Shown one piece after another: positions 15,058 through 23,357 of a stretch of DNA of 25,868 nucleotides (its first letter is position 1; each line of letters begins with the position of its first letter). The notes below the pieces were generated by a model. That model was not told where the DNA came from and made no database searches. It saw only the letters and a program-made list of their open reading frames with translations. Position numbers and translations under genes: made by a program. The DNA comes from Christensenella sp. UBA3700 (GTDB lineage: Bacteria > Bacillota > Clostridia > Christensenellales > UBA3700), in the NCBI GenBank assembly GCA_002372775.1, contig DFIJ01000043.1, positions 1 to 25,868 on the forward strand. The letters are read 5' to 3'.

Positions 15058-16696
15058 AACTATCTTTAAGTCCTGTGATTTGGTTAAATTCATATTTGCC
15101 ATTTTGACCATATGTCTTAACAGCACTATAGTAACCAATTCTCATAAATTGGAATCTATCATAAGGCTTAATATCTTTTAGGCAAGCTTCACCCTTTGCG
15201 TTAGCGAATACCTTATGGCTATCTGGAGTTAAACGAGTATCGAAATCTCCTTCTCCATCTAGTAATAGATAATCGAAATCATGTAATACTAAATCTACAC
15301 AATCTTTTGCGTTAACCCATTGGATTACACCTTTTACTTTCATGCCAGCGTTTGCTTGGCCTTGAATTGTCTCTGGGATATAGTTACAAACAACTTCTGT
15401 AACGTTTCCGTTTTCATCAACAGAATGAGAAACATATTCAAGAATATATGAACCCTTTAATCTTACTGTGCCACCTGGAACAAGTCTCTTGTATTTTGGT
15501 GGTGGAACAACTGCAAAGTCATCTCTTTCAATATAGATATTCTTAGAGATAGTAACCTTATGTGTTGTCTTTACTTCAGCATTTGGATTATCTTCGATTT
15601 CATATACTTCATCTTCAGCCATATTAGCAATAGTTAACTTAATTGGATCTTTAACAACCATTACTCTATTAGCTTCAAGATTTAGATTATCTCTAACGAA
15701 GTGTTCAAGCATAGCAACATCTACTTCACTATTAGCTTTAGACACACCAATTGCTTCGCAGAAGTTTCTAATAGCCTTTGGTGGATAACCTCTTTCTCTC
15801 ATACCACTTAGAGTTGGCATTCTTGGGTCTGACCATCCATCAACCTTACCTGTTTCAACAAGCTTCTTTAGATATCTCTTTGACATGATAGTTCTCTTCA
15901 TGCCTAATCTTGCAAATTCGATTTGTCTTGGGTAACCTGTTGTATAACCACAGTTAATCTTTACCCAGTCATATAAAGGTCTATGATCTTCAAATTCTAG
16001 AGTACAGATACTATGCGTAATACCTTCGATAGCATCTTCAATTGGATGAGCAAAATCATACATTGGATAAATGCACCACTTATCTCCTGTTCTTTCATGA
16101 GTAGCTCTTAGAATTCTATAGATAACTGGATCTCTCATATTCATATTTGGAGAAGCCATATCGATTTTAGCTCTTAATACTTTTTCTCCATCAGCATATT
16201 TGCCATCCTTCATTTCTTCGAATAATTTTAAGTTCTCTTCAACAGAACGATTTCTCCATGGGCTTTCTTGTCCTGGATGTTGTAAATCGCCTCTTGTGTT
16301 CTTAATTTCTTCTGCAGAGTAATCGCAAACATATGCTAAGCCTTTCTTAATTAAATCTACGGCATATTGATACATTTGATCGAAGTAATCTGAAGCGTAT
16401 AATTCTTGATCCCATTCAAAACCTAGCCACTTGATATCTTCCTTAATTGAATTAACATATTCGATATCTTCCTTGCTTGGGTTTGTATCATCGTATCTTA
16501 AGTTACATTTACCATGGTATTTTTCTTTCATACCAAAGTTAATGCATAAAGATTTAGCATGGCCAATATGTAAATAACCATTTGGCTCTGGTGGGAAACG
16601 AGTGATAATTGTATCTGTCTTTCCTTGTGCTAAGTCATCATTGATAATTTCTTCGATGAAATTAACTGATTTAACTTCTTCCTTAACTTCTTCCAT
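15047..16696 (-). CDS. glnS: Glutaminyl-tRNA synthetase
   Basis: 549 aa, usual length. A class I synthetase that charges tRNA-Gln directly with glutamine and ATP. The signature RFPPEPNGYLHIGHAKS (33-49, HIGH at 43-46) and the KMSKS-equivalent IMSKR are intact. DDTNP follows the first Rossmann strand, and the two C-terminal anticodon-binding beta-barrels end with YEFNQITGLKDS. The opening PPEPNG and the barrel pattern distinguish GlnRS from GluRS. Most Firmicutes make Gln-tRNA by amidation with GatCAB, so a GlnRS is informative about lineage, though several clostridial groups have it. It begins 4 nt after the fhs stop with GAGGA about 13 nt before the ATG. Confidence 0.96.
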   Translation of the reverse strand: MEEVKEEVKSVNFIEEIINDDLAQGKTDTIITRFPPEPNGYLHIGHAKSLCINFGMKEKYHGKCNLRYDDTNPSKEDIEYVNSIKEDIKWLGFEWDQELYASDYFDQMYQYAVDLIKKGLAYVCDYSAEEIKNTRGDLQHPGQESPWRNRSVEENLKLFEEMKDGKYADGEKVLRAKIDMASPNMNMRDPVIYRILRATHERTGDKWCIYPMYDFAHPIEDAIEGITHSICTLEFEDHRPLYDWVKINCGYTTGYPRQIEFARLGMKRTIMSKRYLKKLVETGKVDGWSDPRMPTLSGMRERGYPPKAIRNFCEAIGVSKANSEVDVAMLEHFVRDNLNLEANRVMVVKDPIKLTIANMAEDEVYEIEDNPNAEVKTTHKVTISKNIYIERDDFAVVPPPKYKRLVPGGTVRLKGSYILEYVSHSVDENGNVTEVVCNYIPETIQGQANAGMKVKGVIQWVNAKDCVDLVLHDFDYLLLDGEGDFDTRLTPDSHKVFANAKGEACLKDIKPYDRFQFMRIGYYSAVKTYGQNGKYEFNQITGLKDSYGK

Positions 16697-16700
16697 ATTT

Positions 16701-18362
16701 CTAAAATAATCCTCTTATTTTTAATGTCTTATCATCAATGGTCATTCCAAGAGCAGATGGTTTCTTGCTTAATCCTGGCATCAATAAAATACTACCACAA
16801 ATTGGAACGATAAATTCAGCGCCGCCTCTAATTTCTACATCTTTAACAGTCATAGTAAATCCTGTTGGACGACCTAACTTCTTTGCATCATCGCTAAATG
16901 AATATTGAGTTTTAGCAATACAAATTGGTAGATTTGCTTTGCCAATCTTTGTAATTCTTGCGATAGATTCTTTTGCTTTATCTTCAAAAACAACATCGCT
17001 AGCGCCATAAATTTTTGTAGCTATAGCCTTAATCTTGTTTTCAATTGTATCTTCAAGTTCATATGTGAAATGTAATTTGCATGGCTTATCTAAAGCTTTA
17101 AGTACAGCATTAGCAAGTTCAATAGAACCATTGCCACCCTTTTCCCAACATTCACATAAAGCAACTTCACAGCCTCTTTCTTCGCAGAAAGATCTAATGA
17201 AATCTATTTCTTCATTTGTGTCTGTAATGAACTTATTAATAGCAACTACAACATTAACATTGAAGTTGTTCTTTAAGTTGTTGATATGTCCTTCTAAGTT
17301 GCAAATACCTTTTCTTAAAGCATCCATGTTTGGCTGTTTAACATCTTCTTTTGCAACGCCACCATTGTATTTAATTGCTCTAACTGTGGCAACAAGAACA
17401 ACTGCACCTGGATTTAATCCAGCAACTCTACATTTAATATCTAAGAACTTTTCAGCACCAAGGTCAGCACCAAAACCAGCTTCTGTTACAACATAATCAG
17501 CAACTGTTAAAGCTGTCTTTGTAGCAATGATACTGTTACATCCATGAGCGATATTTGCAAATGGACCACCATGAATAATAGCAGGAGTTCCTTCTAATGT
17601 TTGAACTAGATTTGGTTTTAAAGCATCTTTTAAAACAATAGCACAAGCATCAACGCATCCCAAATCACCAATAGTAACAGGACCGCCATCCTTGTTATAT
17701 GCAACTATTGCGTTAGATAATCTTCTCTTTAAATCTGCCATATCTTGAGATAGACATAAAATAGCCATTGTTTCTGAAGCTGTCGAAATAACAAAACCAT
17801 CATTTCTTGGTACACCATTTGTTGGGCCACCTTGTCCAACGCTAATGTATCTTAATGCTCTATCATTCATATCCATACATCTTTTCCAAACGATGTTATT
17901 GATATCAATGTTTAATTCATTTCCTTGTTGTAAATGATTGTCTAAAATTGCAGACACTAAATTATTTGCTGTAGTAATAGCATGAATATCACCTGTGAAG
18001 TGAAGGTTAATATCTTCCATAGGTACAACTTGAGCCATACCGCCACCAGTAGCACCACCTTTAATACCAAATACTGGTCCAAGAGATGGTTCTCTTAATG
18101 CTAAACATACTTTCTTGCCAAGTTTAGACAATCCATCAGCAAGACCGATAGAAGTAGTTGTCTTGCCTTCTCCAAGTGGAGTTGGGTTAATAGCTGTAAC
18201 CAAAACTAATTTACTATCTTTTTTAGGATTCTGTTCTACCGAGATTTTGGCTTTGTATTTACCATATTGTTCTATTTGGTCTTGACTTAAACCTAGCTTG
18301 TTTGCTATGTCTAAAATATTCTTCATTTCAATGCTTTCCGCTATCTCAATATCACTTCTCAT
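16701..18362 (-). CDS. fhs: Formate-tetrahydrofolate ligase
   Basis: 553 aa, normal. It makes 10-formyltetrahydrofolate from formate, ATP and tetrahydrofolate, feeding purine and fMet synthesis. In acetogens it is also the second step of the methyl branch of carbon fixation. The P-loop [11 protein letters not shown] (60-70), [12 protein letters not shown]-type [10 protein letters not shown], and a C-terminal IRGLF agree with the family. AGGAGA lies 7 nt before the ATG, and a consensus promoter precedes it. No other Wood-Ljungdahl genes are in the window, so an acetogenic role is not shown. First gene of the fhs-glnS-hypothetical run. Confidence 0.97.
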   Translation of the reverse strand: MRSDIEIAESIEMKNILDIANKLGLSQDQIEQYGKYKAKISVEQNPKKDSKLVLVTAINPTPLGEGKTTTSIGLADGLSKLGKKVCLALREPSLGPVFGIKGGATGGGMAQVVPMEDINLHFTGDIHAITTANNLVSAILDNHLQQGNELNIDINNIVWKRCMDMNDRALRYISVGQGGPTNGVPRNDGFVISTASETMAILCLSQDMADLKRRLSNAIVAYNKDGGPVTIGDLGCVDACAIVLKDALKPNLVQTLEGTPAIIHGGPFANIAHGCNSIIATKTALTVADYVVTEAGFGADLGAEKFLDIKCRVAGLNPGAVVLVATVRAIKYNGGVAKEDVKQPNMDALRKGICNLEGHINNLKNNFNVNVVVAINKFITDTNEEIDFIRSFCEERGCEVALCECWEKGGNGSIELANAVLKALDKPCKLHFTYELEDTIENKIKAIATKIYGASDVVFEDKAKESIARITKIGKANLPICIAKTQYSFSDDAKKLGRPTGFTMTVKDVEIRGGAEFIVPICGSILLMPGLSKKPSALGMTIDDKTLKIRGLF

Positions 18363-18391
18363 GCAAAGTCTCCTAAATATTATTAATATTT

Positions 18392-18420
18392 ATTGTATAT
18401 TTTATGTAGGTGCTTGTCAA
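18392..18420 (-). promoter_or_regulatory. Promoter of fhs
   Basis: Minus strand TTGACA (18420-18415), 17-nt spacer, TACAAT (18397-18392), one mismatch from consensus overall. The predicted leader is only about 23 nt, leaving no room for a folate riboswitch. An A/T stem (AAATATT-AAT-AATATTT, 18391-18375) overlaps the predicted start. Confidence 0.75.
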
Positions 18421-18503
18421 TTAAGAAAGAAAAATACTTATTTATAATTTTGGCAGTTCTTGTAAGTGCCCATAAATCGTTAAAAAATAGACAACGGCGC
18501 TTC

Positions 18504-18532
18504 TTGACTCGTGCGCGTTATAATTAGATAAT
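18504..18532 (+). promoter_or_regulatory. Promoter of the Rnf operon
   Basis: TTGACT (18504-18509), 17-nt spacer, GATAAT (18527-18532). The predicted start near 18539 gives a short leader with AGGGA (18541-18545). A TATAAT inside the spacer is too close to this -35 to pair with it. Confidence 0.6.
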
Positions 18533-18556
18533 TATATGTAAGGGATCCGACTACGT

Positions 18557-19123
18557 ATGAAAGAAAAAGTATCTGGCTTTGCTTCTAAGCGTATTGCTAT
18601 TTTAGGCATACTAACAGCGTTAAGCCTACTAACGTTTATATTGGAAAATTTACTACCACCTTTGTTTTTACCAGGTGCAAAGTTGGGTTTATCTAATATT
18701 TTCACAATTGTTACTTTATTAATGTTTACACCATATGACGCGCTTATCCTAATAGCCGTTAGAACAACGCTTGGTTGTTTAATAGTTGGAAACATATCAG
18801 CAATTTTATATAGTTTAAGCGCTGGACTTGTTAGTGTTATTGTAACAATTATTCTTGTTCAATTTGCACATCCAAAAATTAGTTTATTATCTATAAGCAT
18901 AGTAAGTGCAACTGTTCATAACATCACTCAAGTGCTTATGTTCTGTTTATTGACATCTAGCAGTTTAATGATGTCGTATATTCCATATTTTGCATTGATT
19001 GGAATATTTAGTGGAGCCGTAGTTGGAGTAATAGTATATTTACTGATTCACAAGGTTCCACTTTTTTATTTTGAGAGAAATTTAAAAATGAATATTAAAT
19101 CTGAAAAGGAGCAATCATGTTAG
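18557..19123 (+). CDS. Gx transporter-family membrane protein (heptaprenyl diphosphate synthase component I-like)
   Basis: 188 aa, about six hydrophobic helices, matching the Hpre_diP_synt_I / Gx transporter family (ECF-type S-component-like fold). Conserved stretches visible: ILGILTALSLLTFILEN, LPGAKLGLSNIFTI and VRTTLGCLI. The annotated link to heptaprenyl synthesis is weak, and the true substrate is unknown. In Firmicutes this family is commonly encoded beside NusG-domain-II, ApbE and Rnf genes, as here, suggesting a role tied to flavin, quinone-like or Rnf biogenesis; that is inference. First gene of the operon. Its last codons overlap the rnfC start by 7 nt, with the rnfC ribosome binding site inside its coding sequence. 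Confidence 0.85.
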   Translation: MKEKVSGFASKRIAILGILTALSLLTFILENLLPPLFLPGAKLGLSNIFTIVTLLMFTPYDALILIAVRTTLGCLIVGNISAILYSLSAGLVSVIVTIILVQFAHPKISLLSISIVSATVHNITQVLMFCLLTSSSLMMSYIPYFALIGIFSGAVVGVIVYLLIHKVPLFYFERNLKMNIKSEKEQSC

Positions 19124-20448
19124 AGAAAGCAAAATTATTTTTACGTGGCGCTCATATTCCAGATAAGAAAAACCTAAGCAAGGACATTCCAATAGAAGAA
19201 ATGCCTGCACCTCCAATACTAGCAATATCTCTTGCTCAACATATTGGTAAGCCAGCTACTCCTATTGTTAATGTTGGAGACAGAGTTCTTCAGGGTCAAC
19301 TTATTGGACAATCGAGCGGATTTATTAGCGCAAACATTTATTCAAGCGTTAGTGGTACTGTAATAGGTATTGAAAAACGTCCTAATGTTAGTGGTGCAAA
19401 AGTAGATCATATTATTATTGAAAACGATAACAAATATGAAAATGTTGTTTTAGAACCATTAGCAGACAGAGAACCACAAACAATTAAAAACAGAATTGCT
19501 GAAGCTGGTATCGTCGGAATGGGCGGCGCTGGATTCCCTACTGTTGTTAAATTATCTCCACAAACTAAAGTAGACACATTAATTATTAATGGTGCTGAAT
19601 GTGAACCATATTTAACATGTGACTATAGAGTTATGAAAGAAAGACCACAAGATTTATTGCAAGGTATTAGACTTCTTGCTAAAGCTGTTGGCGTTTCTAA
19701 GATAATTATGGGTATTGAAAAGAATAAACCTGATATGATTGAATTCTTTGCAAAAGAATCAGACATTACAGTAGTTGCTCTAAAGAAAGCTTACCCTATG
19801 GGTTCAGAAAAACATTTAATTTATTGCTGCACTGGAAGAAAAGTACCTGTAGGAAAACTTCCAGCAGATGCAGGATGTGTTGTTCAAAATATTGCTACAG
19901 CACTAGCAACATATGAAGCTGTTGAATTAAACAAGCCACTATATGAAAGATACATGACATGTTCTGGTGAATCATTATATCAACCAAGAAACTTACTAGT
20001 TAAGATTGGTACTCGTTATGATGATATTTTAAATTTCTGCAAAGGCTTTAAGAAGGATACAGCAATGTTAGTTAGCGGTGGTCCAATGATGGGTCCTGCT
20101 ATGTTATCTACAGATATCTATACAACAAAGACTTCTTCTGGCTTCTTAGCATTAAGCACAAAAGAAGTTAGCGTTGAAAATCCAACAAACTGTATTAACT
20201 GTGGAAAGTGTGCTCAAGTATGCCCAATGCACTTACTTCCAATGCAAATCGATTTCTATGCTCAAGCTGGAGATTTTGATAGCGCAGAATCAGTTGGTGG
20301 AGTTATGAATTGTATCTCATGCGGATGCTGTGCATACGTATGCCCTGCAAAGCGTGCCCTTGTTCAAAGCATTACACTTGCTAAAGGACAAATCATGGCA
20401 AAAAGAAGAGCAGCTCAAGCTGCACAACAACAAGGAGGTAAGAAATAA
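19117..20448 (+). CDS. rnfC: Rnf complex subunit RnfC
   Basis: 443 aa. The peripheral subunit where NAD(H) is thought to react. FLRGAHIPDKK near the start and the GIVGMGGAGFPT loop (131-142) form the NADH/FMN-binding Nqo1-like part. A SLBB-type region follows. Two [4Fe-4S] motifs close the protein: C359-x2-C362-x2-C365-x3-C369-P and C399-x2-C402-x2-C405-x3-C409-P. The tail is Ala/Gln/Lys-rich (about 425-443). AAGGAG lies 5 nt before the ATG. It ends in TAATG, overlapping rnfD by one base. Clostridial-type length, without the long repetitive C-terminus of some proteobacterial RnfC. Confidence 0.97.
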   Translation: MLEKAKLFLRGAHIPDKKNLSKDIPIEEMPAPPILAISLAQHIGKPATPIVNVGDRVLQGQLIGQSSGFISANIYSSVSGTVIGIEKRPNVSGAKVDHIIIENDNKYENVVLEPLADREPQTIKNRIAEAGIVGMGGAGFPTVVKLSPQTKVDTLIINGAECEPYLTCDYRVMKERPQDLLQGIRLLAKAVGVSKIIMGIEKNKPDMIEFFAKESDITVVALKKAYPMGSEKHLIYCCTGRKVPVGKLPADAGCVVQNIATALATYEAVELNKPLYERYMTCSGESLYQPRNLLVKIGTRYDDILNFCKGFKKDTAMLVSGGPMMGPAMLSTDIYTTKTSSGFLALSTKEVSVENPTNCINCGKCAQVCPMHLLPMQIDFYAQAGDFDSAESVGGVMNCISCGCCAYVCPAKRALVQSITLAKGQIMAKRRAAQAAQQQGGKK

Positions 20449-21470
20449 TGGAAAACATCGAAACCGTTGTAATGAGTGATACTCCTCATATTAGATCTTA
20501 CCGTACAACAAAGAACATTATGCTTGATGTAGTTATTGCACTACTTCCAGCATGTTTAATGGGATGTATCTTCTTTGGATGGAAAGCACTTATGGTTATT
20601 GCGATTTCTTGCGTATCAGCAATTGCCACAGAAGTTGTTTGGAAATTATGTGAAAAGAAATCAATAATTACTATTTGTAAGGAATTTGATTTCACATCAT
20701 TGATTACTGGACTTTTAATTGCTATGTGTATGCCATCAACAGTTGCTTGGTATGTTCCAATGTTATCTGCAATCTTTGCTATTGCTGTAGTAAAGATGTT
20801 ATTTGGCGGTACAGGTAAAAACATTGTTAACCCTGCTATCGTAGGTAGAATATTTGCATTCATGAGTTTCACAACAATGATGTCAACATTTGATACTACT
20901 CTAACAAATGGAACAATCGTATCTGGTGCTACAGAATTATCTACAATGCTTGCTACTTCATCAACTGCTTCAGATTTAGAATTATGGCAAATGTTTATTG
21001 GTATTAACCTAGCAGGATGCTTAGGCGAAACATGTAAGCTTGCACTACTTATCGGCGGTATTTACCTAGTAGTTAGAAAAGTTATAGATATTAGATGGCC
21101 ATTAATTTACATCGTATCATGTGGTTTAATGTCTGCTTTACTATATGGCGACATCGCATTCTTTATGCCAAGCATTTTAACAGGCGGTTTATTCCTTGGT
21201 GCTATCTTTATGGCAACAGATTATGTAACATCTCCTAACAACAAATATGCTTCTTATGCTTACTATCTATGCTTAGGTTTATTAACAGCTGGATTAAGAA
21301 AAGCTACACACATGGAAGTTGTAAGTTTCGCAATACTTATCATGAATTTATTAGTTCCAATCTTTAATAAAGTTCTTCACCCAAGACCATTTGGATCTGA
21401 GCCTTTATACAAAGTTTGTGCTAATTTCTTCAAAAAATTATTTAGTAAAAAGAATAAGGAGGAAAAGTAA
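20448..21470 (+). CDS. rnfD: Rnf complex subunit RnfD
   Basis: 340 aa integral membrane subunit with about ten helices. It carries FMN attached covalently by a phosphoester bond to a threonine. The attachment motif is visible as SGAT with the acceptor at T162. TPHIRSYRTTKNIMLDVVIA (12-31) opens the family and TDYVTSP near 260 is also conserved. Together with RnfG it passes electrons toward RnfC and takes part in Na+ or H+ translocation. The ApbE-type flavin transferase needed for its maturation is encoded at the right end of the window. GGAGG upstream lies inside rnfC. Confidence 0.97.
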   Translation: MENIETVVMSDTPHIRSYRTTKNIMLDVVIALLPACLMGCIFFGWKALMVIAISCVSAIATEVVWKLCEKKSIITICKEFDFTSLITGLLIAMCMPSTVAWYVPMLSAIFAIAVVKMLFGGTGKNIVNPAIVGRIFAFMSFTTMMSTFDTTLTNGTIVSGATELSTMLATSSTASDLELWQMFIGINLAGCLGETCKLALLIGGIYLVVRKVIDIRWPLIYIVSCGLMSALLYGDIAFFMPSILTGGLFLGAIFMATDYVTSPNNKYASYAYYLCLGLLTAGLRKATHMEVVSFAILIMNLLVPIFNKVLHPRPFGSEPLYKVCANFFKKLFSKKNKEEK

Positions 21471-21473
21471 TAT

Positions 21474-22049
21474 ATGACAGTAAAACAATTCCTTCAAAGC
21501 AAGATTATGAAATGTATATTAGTGCTACTTTGTATAGCCCTAGTATCTGGCGGTCTTCTTGCTATATTAAATGATTTATGGGCTGTAAGTGATGAAGAAA
21601 TCGTAAATAGAGCTATCAAGTCTTTATGTGGCGATGGCATTACATTACAAAAAACAATTACAACAGAAAAGGTTCAATATAGAAACGGCGAAGTAAATGA
21701 AGTTTATTTATTAAGCGATGGTAATTACTTAGTTAAAGCTACAGGATATCATGGATTCCATGAAGGTAATGTATCTGTATACGTTCTTGCTAAGTTTAAT
21801 AACGGAACATTTGAAAATATTGAAAAGGTTTCTATTGCTAGCTATTCATCAAGCCAAACTCTTATGAGTAAGTTTAATGAAGATGCCCTAGCAAAATTTG
21901 CAAACGACACAAACACAGTTGTATCTGGTGCTTCAAGTTCTACTAACACAGTAATTACTGGTGCATCATATTCATCAAAAGCTGTTGGCAATGGTGTTGC
22001 TTCAGCAAAATATTATATTACTCATGACTTAAAAAAGGAGGCAGTATAA
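21474..22049 (+). CDS. rnfG: Rnf complex subunit RnfG, with duplicated serine flavinylation motif
   Basis: 191 aa. One membrane helix (about 14-31) then an extracytoplasmic FMN-binding domain. In known RnfG proteins FMN is bound to the threonine of an SGAT motif. Here the matching position reads TGAS followed by YSSKAV (T162-G163-A164-S165), and a second copy SGAS (151-154) lies 11 residues upstream, so both candidate acceptors are serines. The usual H-x-E-T-P-G-L-G segment is also replaced by a Ser-rich ASYSSSQT (122-129). Despite this divergence the position between rnfD and rnfE, the size and the topology make the assignment firm. AAGGAGG lies about 11 nt upstream, and the stop overlaps rnfE by one base. 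Confidence 0.92.
   Translation: MTVKQFLQSKIMKCILVLLCIALVSGGLLAILNDLWAVSDEEIVNRAIKSLCGDGITLQKTITTEKVQYRNGEVNEVYLLSDGNYLVKATGYHGFHEGNVSVYVLAKFNNGTFENIEKVSIASYSSSQTLMSKFNEDALAKFANDTNTVVSGASSSTNTVITGASYSSKAVGNGVASAKYYITHDLKKEAV
21912..21977 (+). repeat. Tandem 33-bp coding repeat over the RnfG flavin site
   Basis: Two adjacent 33-bp units encode NTVVSGASSST (147-157) and NTVITGASYSS (158-168). They share N, T, V, a hydrophobic residue, Ser/Thr, then G-A-S and a following Ser. At DNA level both begin AACACAGT and share GGTGC(T/A)TCA, consistent with an in-frame duplication that has since diverged. Confidence 0.75.
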
Positions 22050-22735
22050 TGACAGGACAAAGATTTAAACAAATTGCTAAAGATGGCGTTCTAATCAACA
22101 ACCCTACATTTAGACTTGTTCTTGGAACTTGCCCTACTCTTGCTATTTCATCATCTGCATTCAACTCTCTTGGTATGGGTCTTGCAGTAACATTTATTTT
22201 GATTTGCTCAAATGCAATTATTTCATCATTAAGAAAAGTAATTCCTAACGAAGTTAGAATTCCTGCTTTCATTCTAATTATTGCTACATTCGTTACTATC
22301 GTTAGAATGTTCTTATACAAATATATTCCAGATTTATATTCATCACTAGGTGTATTCTTACCACTTATCGTTGTTAACTGTATTATCTTAGGAAGAGCAG
22401 AAAGCTTCGCTAGTAAGAATCCAGTATTAGAATCTGCTTGTGATGGTTTATTTACAGGTATTGGTTTTACTCTTGCTATTACACTTATGGGTGTATTTAG
22501 AGAAGTACTTGGTGCTGGAACATTATTTGGTGTTAAACTTTGGGATTTCTCAATCGGATATTTCTCAAACACAGCAGGTGCTTTCCTTGTTTATGGTTTA
22601 TTCATTGCTGGCTTTAATGCTTTATATGAAAAATTCGAACAAGCAAGAAAGACAAGAAACTATGTTGAAATTATGCAAGCCAAGTCGATGGCTGGTGCAT
22701 CTGAAGCAGCTACTTCAGAATCTAAGGAGGTGTAA
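22049..22735 (+). CDS. rnfE: Rnf complex subunit RnfE
   Basis: 228 aa, six-helix membrane subunit, paralogous to RnfA. The pair forms the membrane core and shares an iron or [2Fe-2S] centre held by two cysteines from each. Here these are C28 in LGTCPTLA and C111 in VVNCIILGRAE. FTGIGFTLAITLMGVFREVLG is the conserved late helix region. The charged C-terminal tail (about 198-228) is cytoplasmic. GGAGG lies upstream inside the end of rnfG. Confidence 0.97.
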   Translation: MTGQRFKQIAKDGVLINNPTFRLVLGTCPTLAISSSAFNSLGMGLAVTFILICSNAIISSLRKVIPNEVRIPAFILIIATFVTIVRMFLYKYIPDLYSSLGVFLPLIVVNCIILGRAESFASKNPVLESACDGLFTGIGFTLAITLMGVFREVLGAGTLFGVKLWDFSIGYFSNTAGAFLVYGLFIAGFNALYEKFEQARKTRNYVEIMQAKSMAGASEAATSESKEV

Positions 22736-22738
22736 TAT

Positions 22739-23344
22739 ATGACAAACGCAATGATTATTATTATCGCGGCCGCATTTATTAATAACGCCATCTTAGTTCA
22801 ATGTTATGGTATCTGTCCATTCTTAGGATTATCTAAGAAGATGGGTAACGCATTCGGAATGGGTGTTGCAGTAACAGTCGTTATGGCTATTACATGTCTT
22901 GTAACATTCCCTATCTACAATTATGTATTAATACCACTTGGTATTGAATATCTAGAAATTATCGTATTCATCTTTATTATTGCAGCTTTAGTTCAAATGA
23001 TTGAGAAAGTAATAAAGAAGTTTATGCCACCTCTATATAGAGCAATGGGTATTTATTTACCACTTATTACAACAAACTGTGCAGTACTTGGTGTTGCAGA
23101 AACTGTAATGGATGTTCCTTCTATAACAGCAGATCTTGGTATTAACACATTTAATGTCGGCGGTGCTGTATTATATGGTGTATTCCTAGGTATTGGTTTC
23201 ACTATTGCTATTTGTATCTTAGCTGGTTTAAGAGAAAAAGTAGACAAATTACAAATGTCAAAGCATTTAAAAGGCTTCCCTATCACTATGGCAACAGCCT
23301 CATTCATGGCAATGGCATTCTATGTATTTGCTTTAGTTATATAG
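22739..23344 (+). CDS. rnfA: Rnf complex subunit RnfA
   Basis: 201 aa, six membrane helices, partner of RnfE in the ion-translocating core. Family marks: FINNAILVQCYGICPFLG with C22 and C26, PPLYRAMGIYLPLITTNC with C114, and GLREK near the end. The extra cysteine C22, four residues before the ligand C26, is common in the family. Strong AAGGAGGTG upstream. It ends with TAG, and AGGAGG immediately after the stop serves rnfB. Confidence 0.97.
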   Translation: MTNAMIIIIAAAFINNAILVQCYGICPFLGLSKKMGNAFGMGVAVTVVMAITCLVTFPIYNYVLIPLGIEYLEIIVFIFIIAALVQMIEKVIKKFMPPLYRAMGIYLPLITTNCAVLGVAETVMDVPSITADLGINTFNVGGAVLYGVFLGIGFTIAICILAGLREKVDKLQMSKHLKGFPITMATASFMAMAFYVFALVI

Positions 23345-23357
23345 GAGGTAATGATTC

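Noticed and set aside
15058..15138. Earlier start (15138) for the hypothetical gene after glnS
   Set aside because: It would add 27 residues encoded entirely in glnS in another frame. The later ATG gives a normal short overlap.
17035..17496. 153-aa plus-strand frame opposite fhs
   Set aside because: Shadow of the highly conserved fhs gene.
18452..18470. GGCAGTT...AAGTGCC imperfect hairpin in the fhs/Rnf intergenic region
   Set aside because: Short stem with a mismatch, outside both predicted leaders, with no T-run. No riboswitch consensus recognised.
22018..22572. 184-aa minus-strand frame opposite rnfG/rnfE
   Set aside because: Antisense shadow of rnfE coding sequence, with no start signal and low-information composition.
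22440..22742. 100-aa plus-strand frame inside rnfE
   Set aside because: It lies wholly in another frame of rnfE, which is a clearly conserved membrane subunit. No independent start signal.
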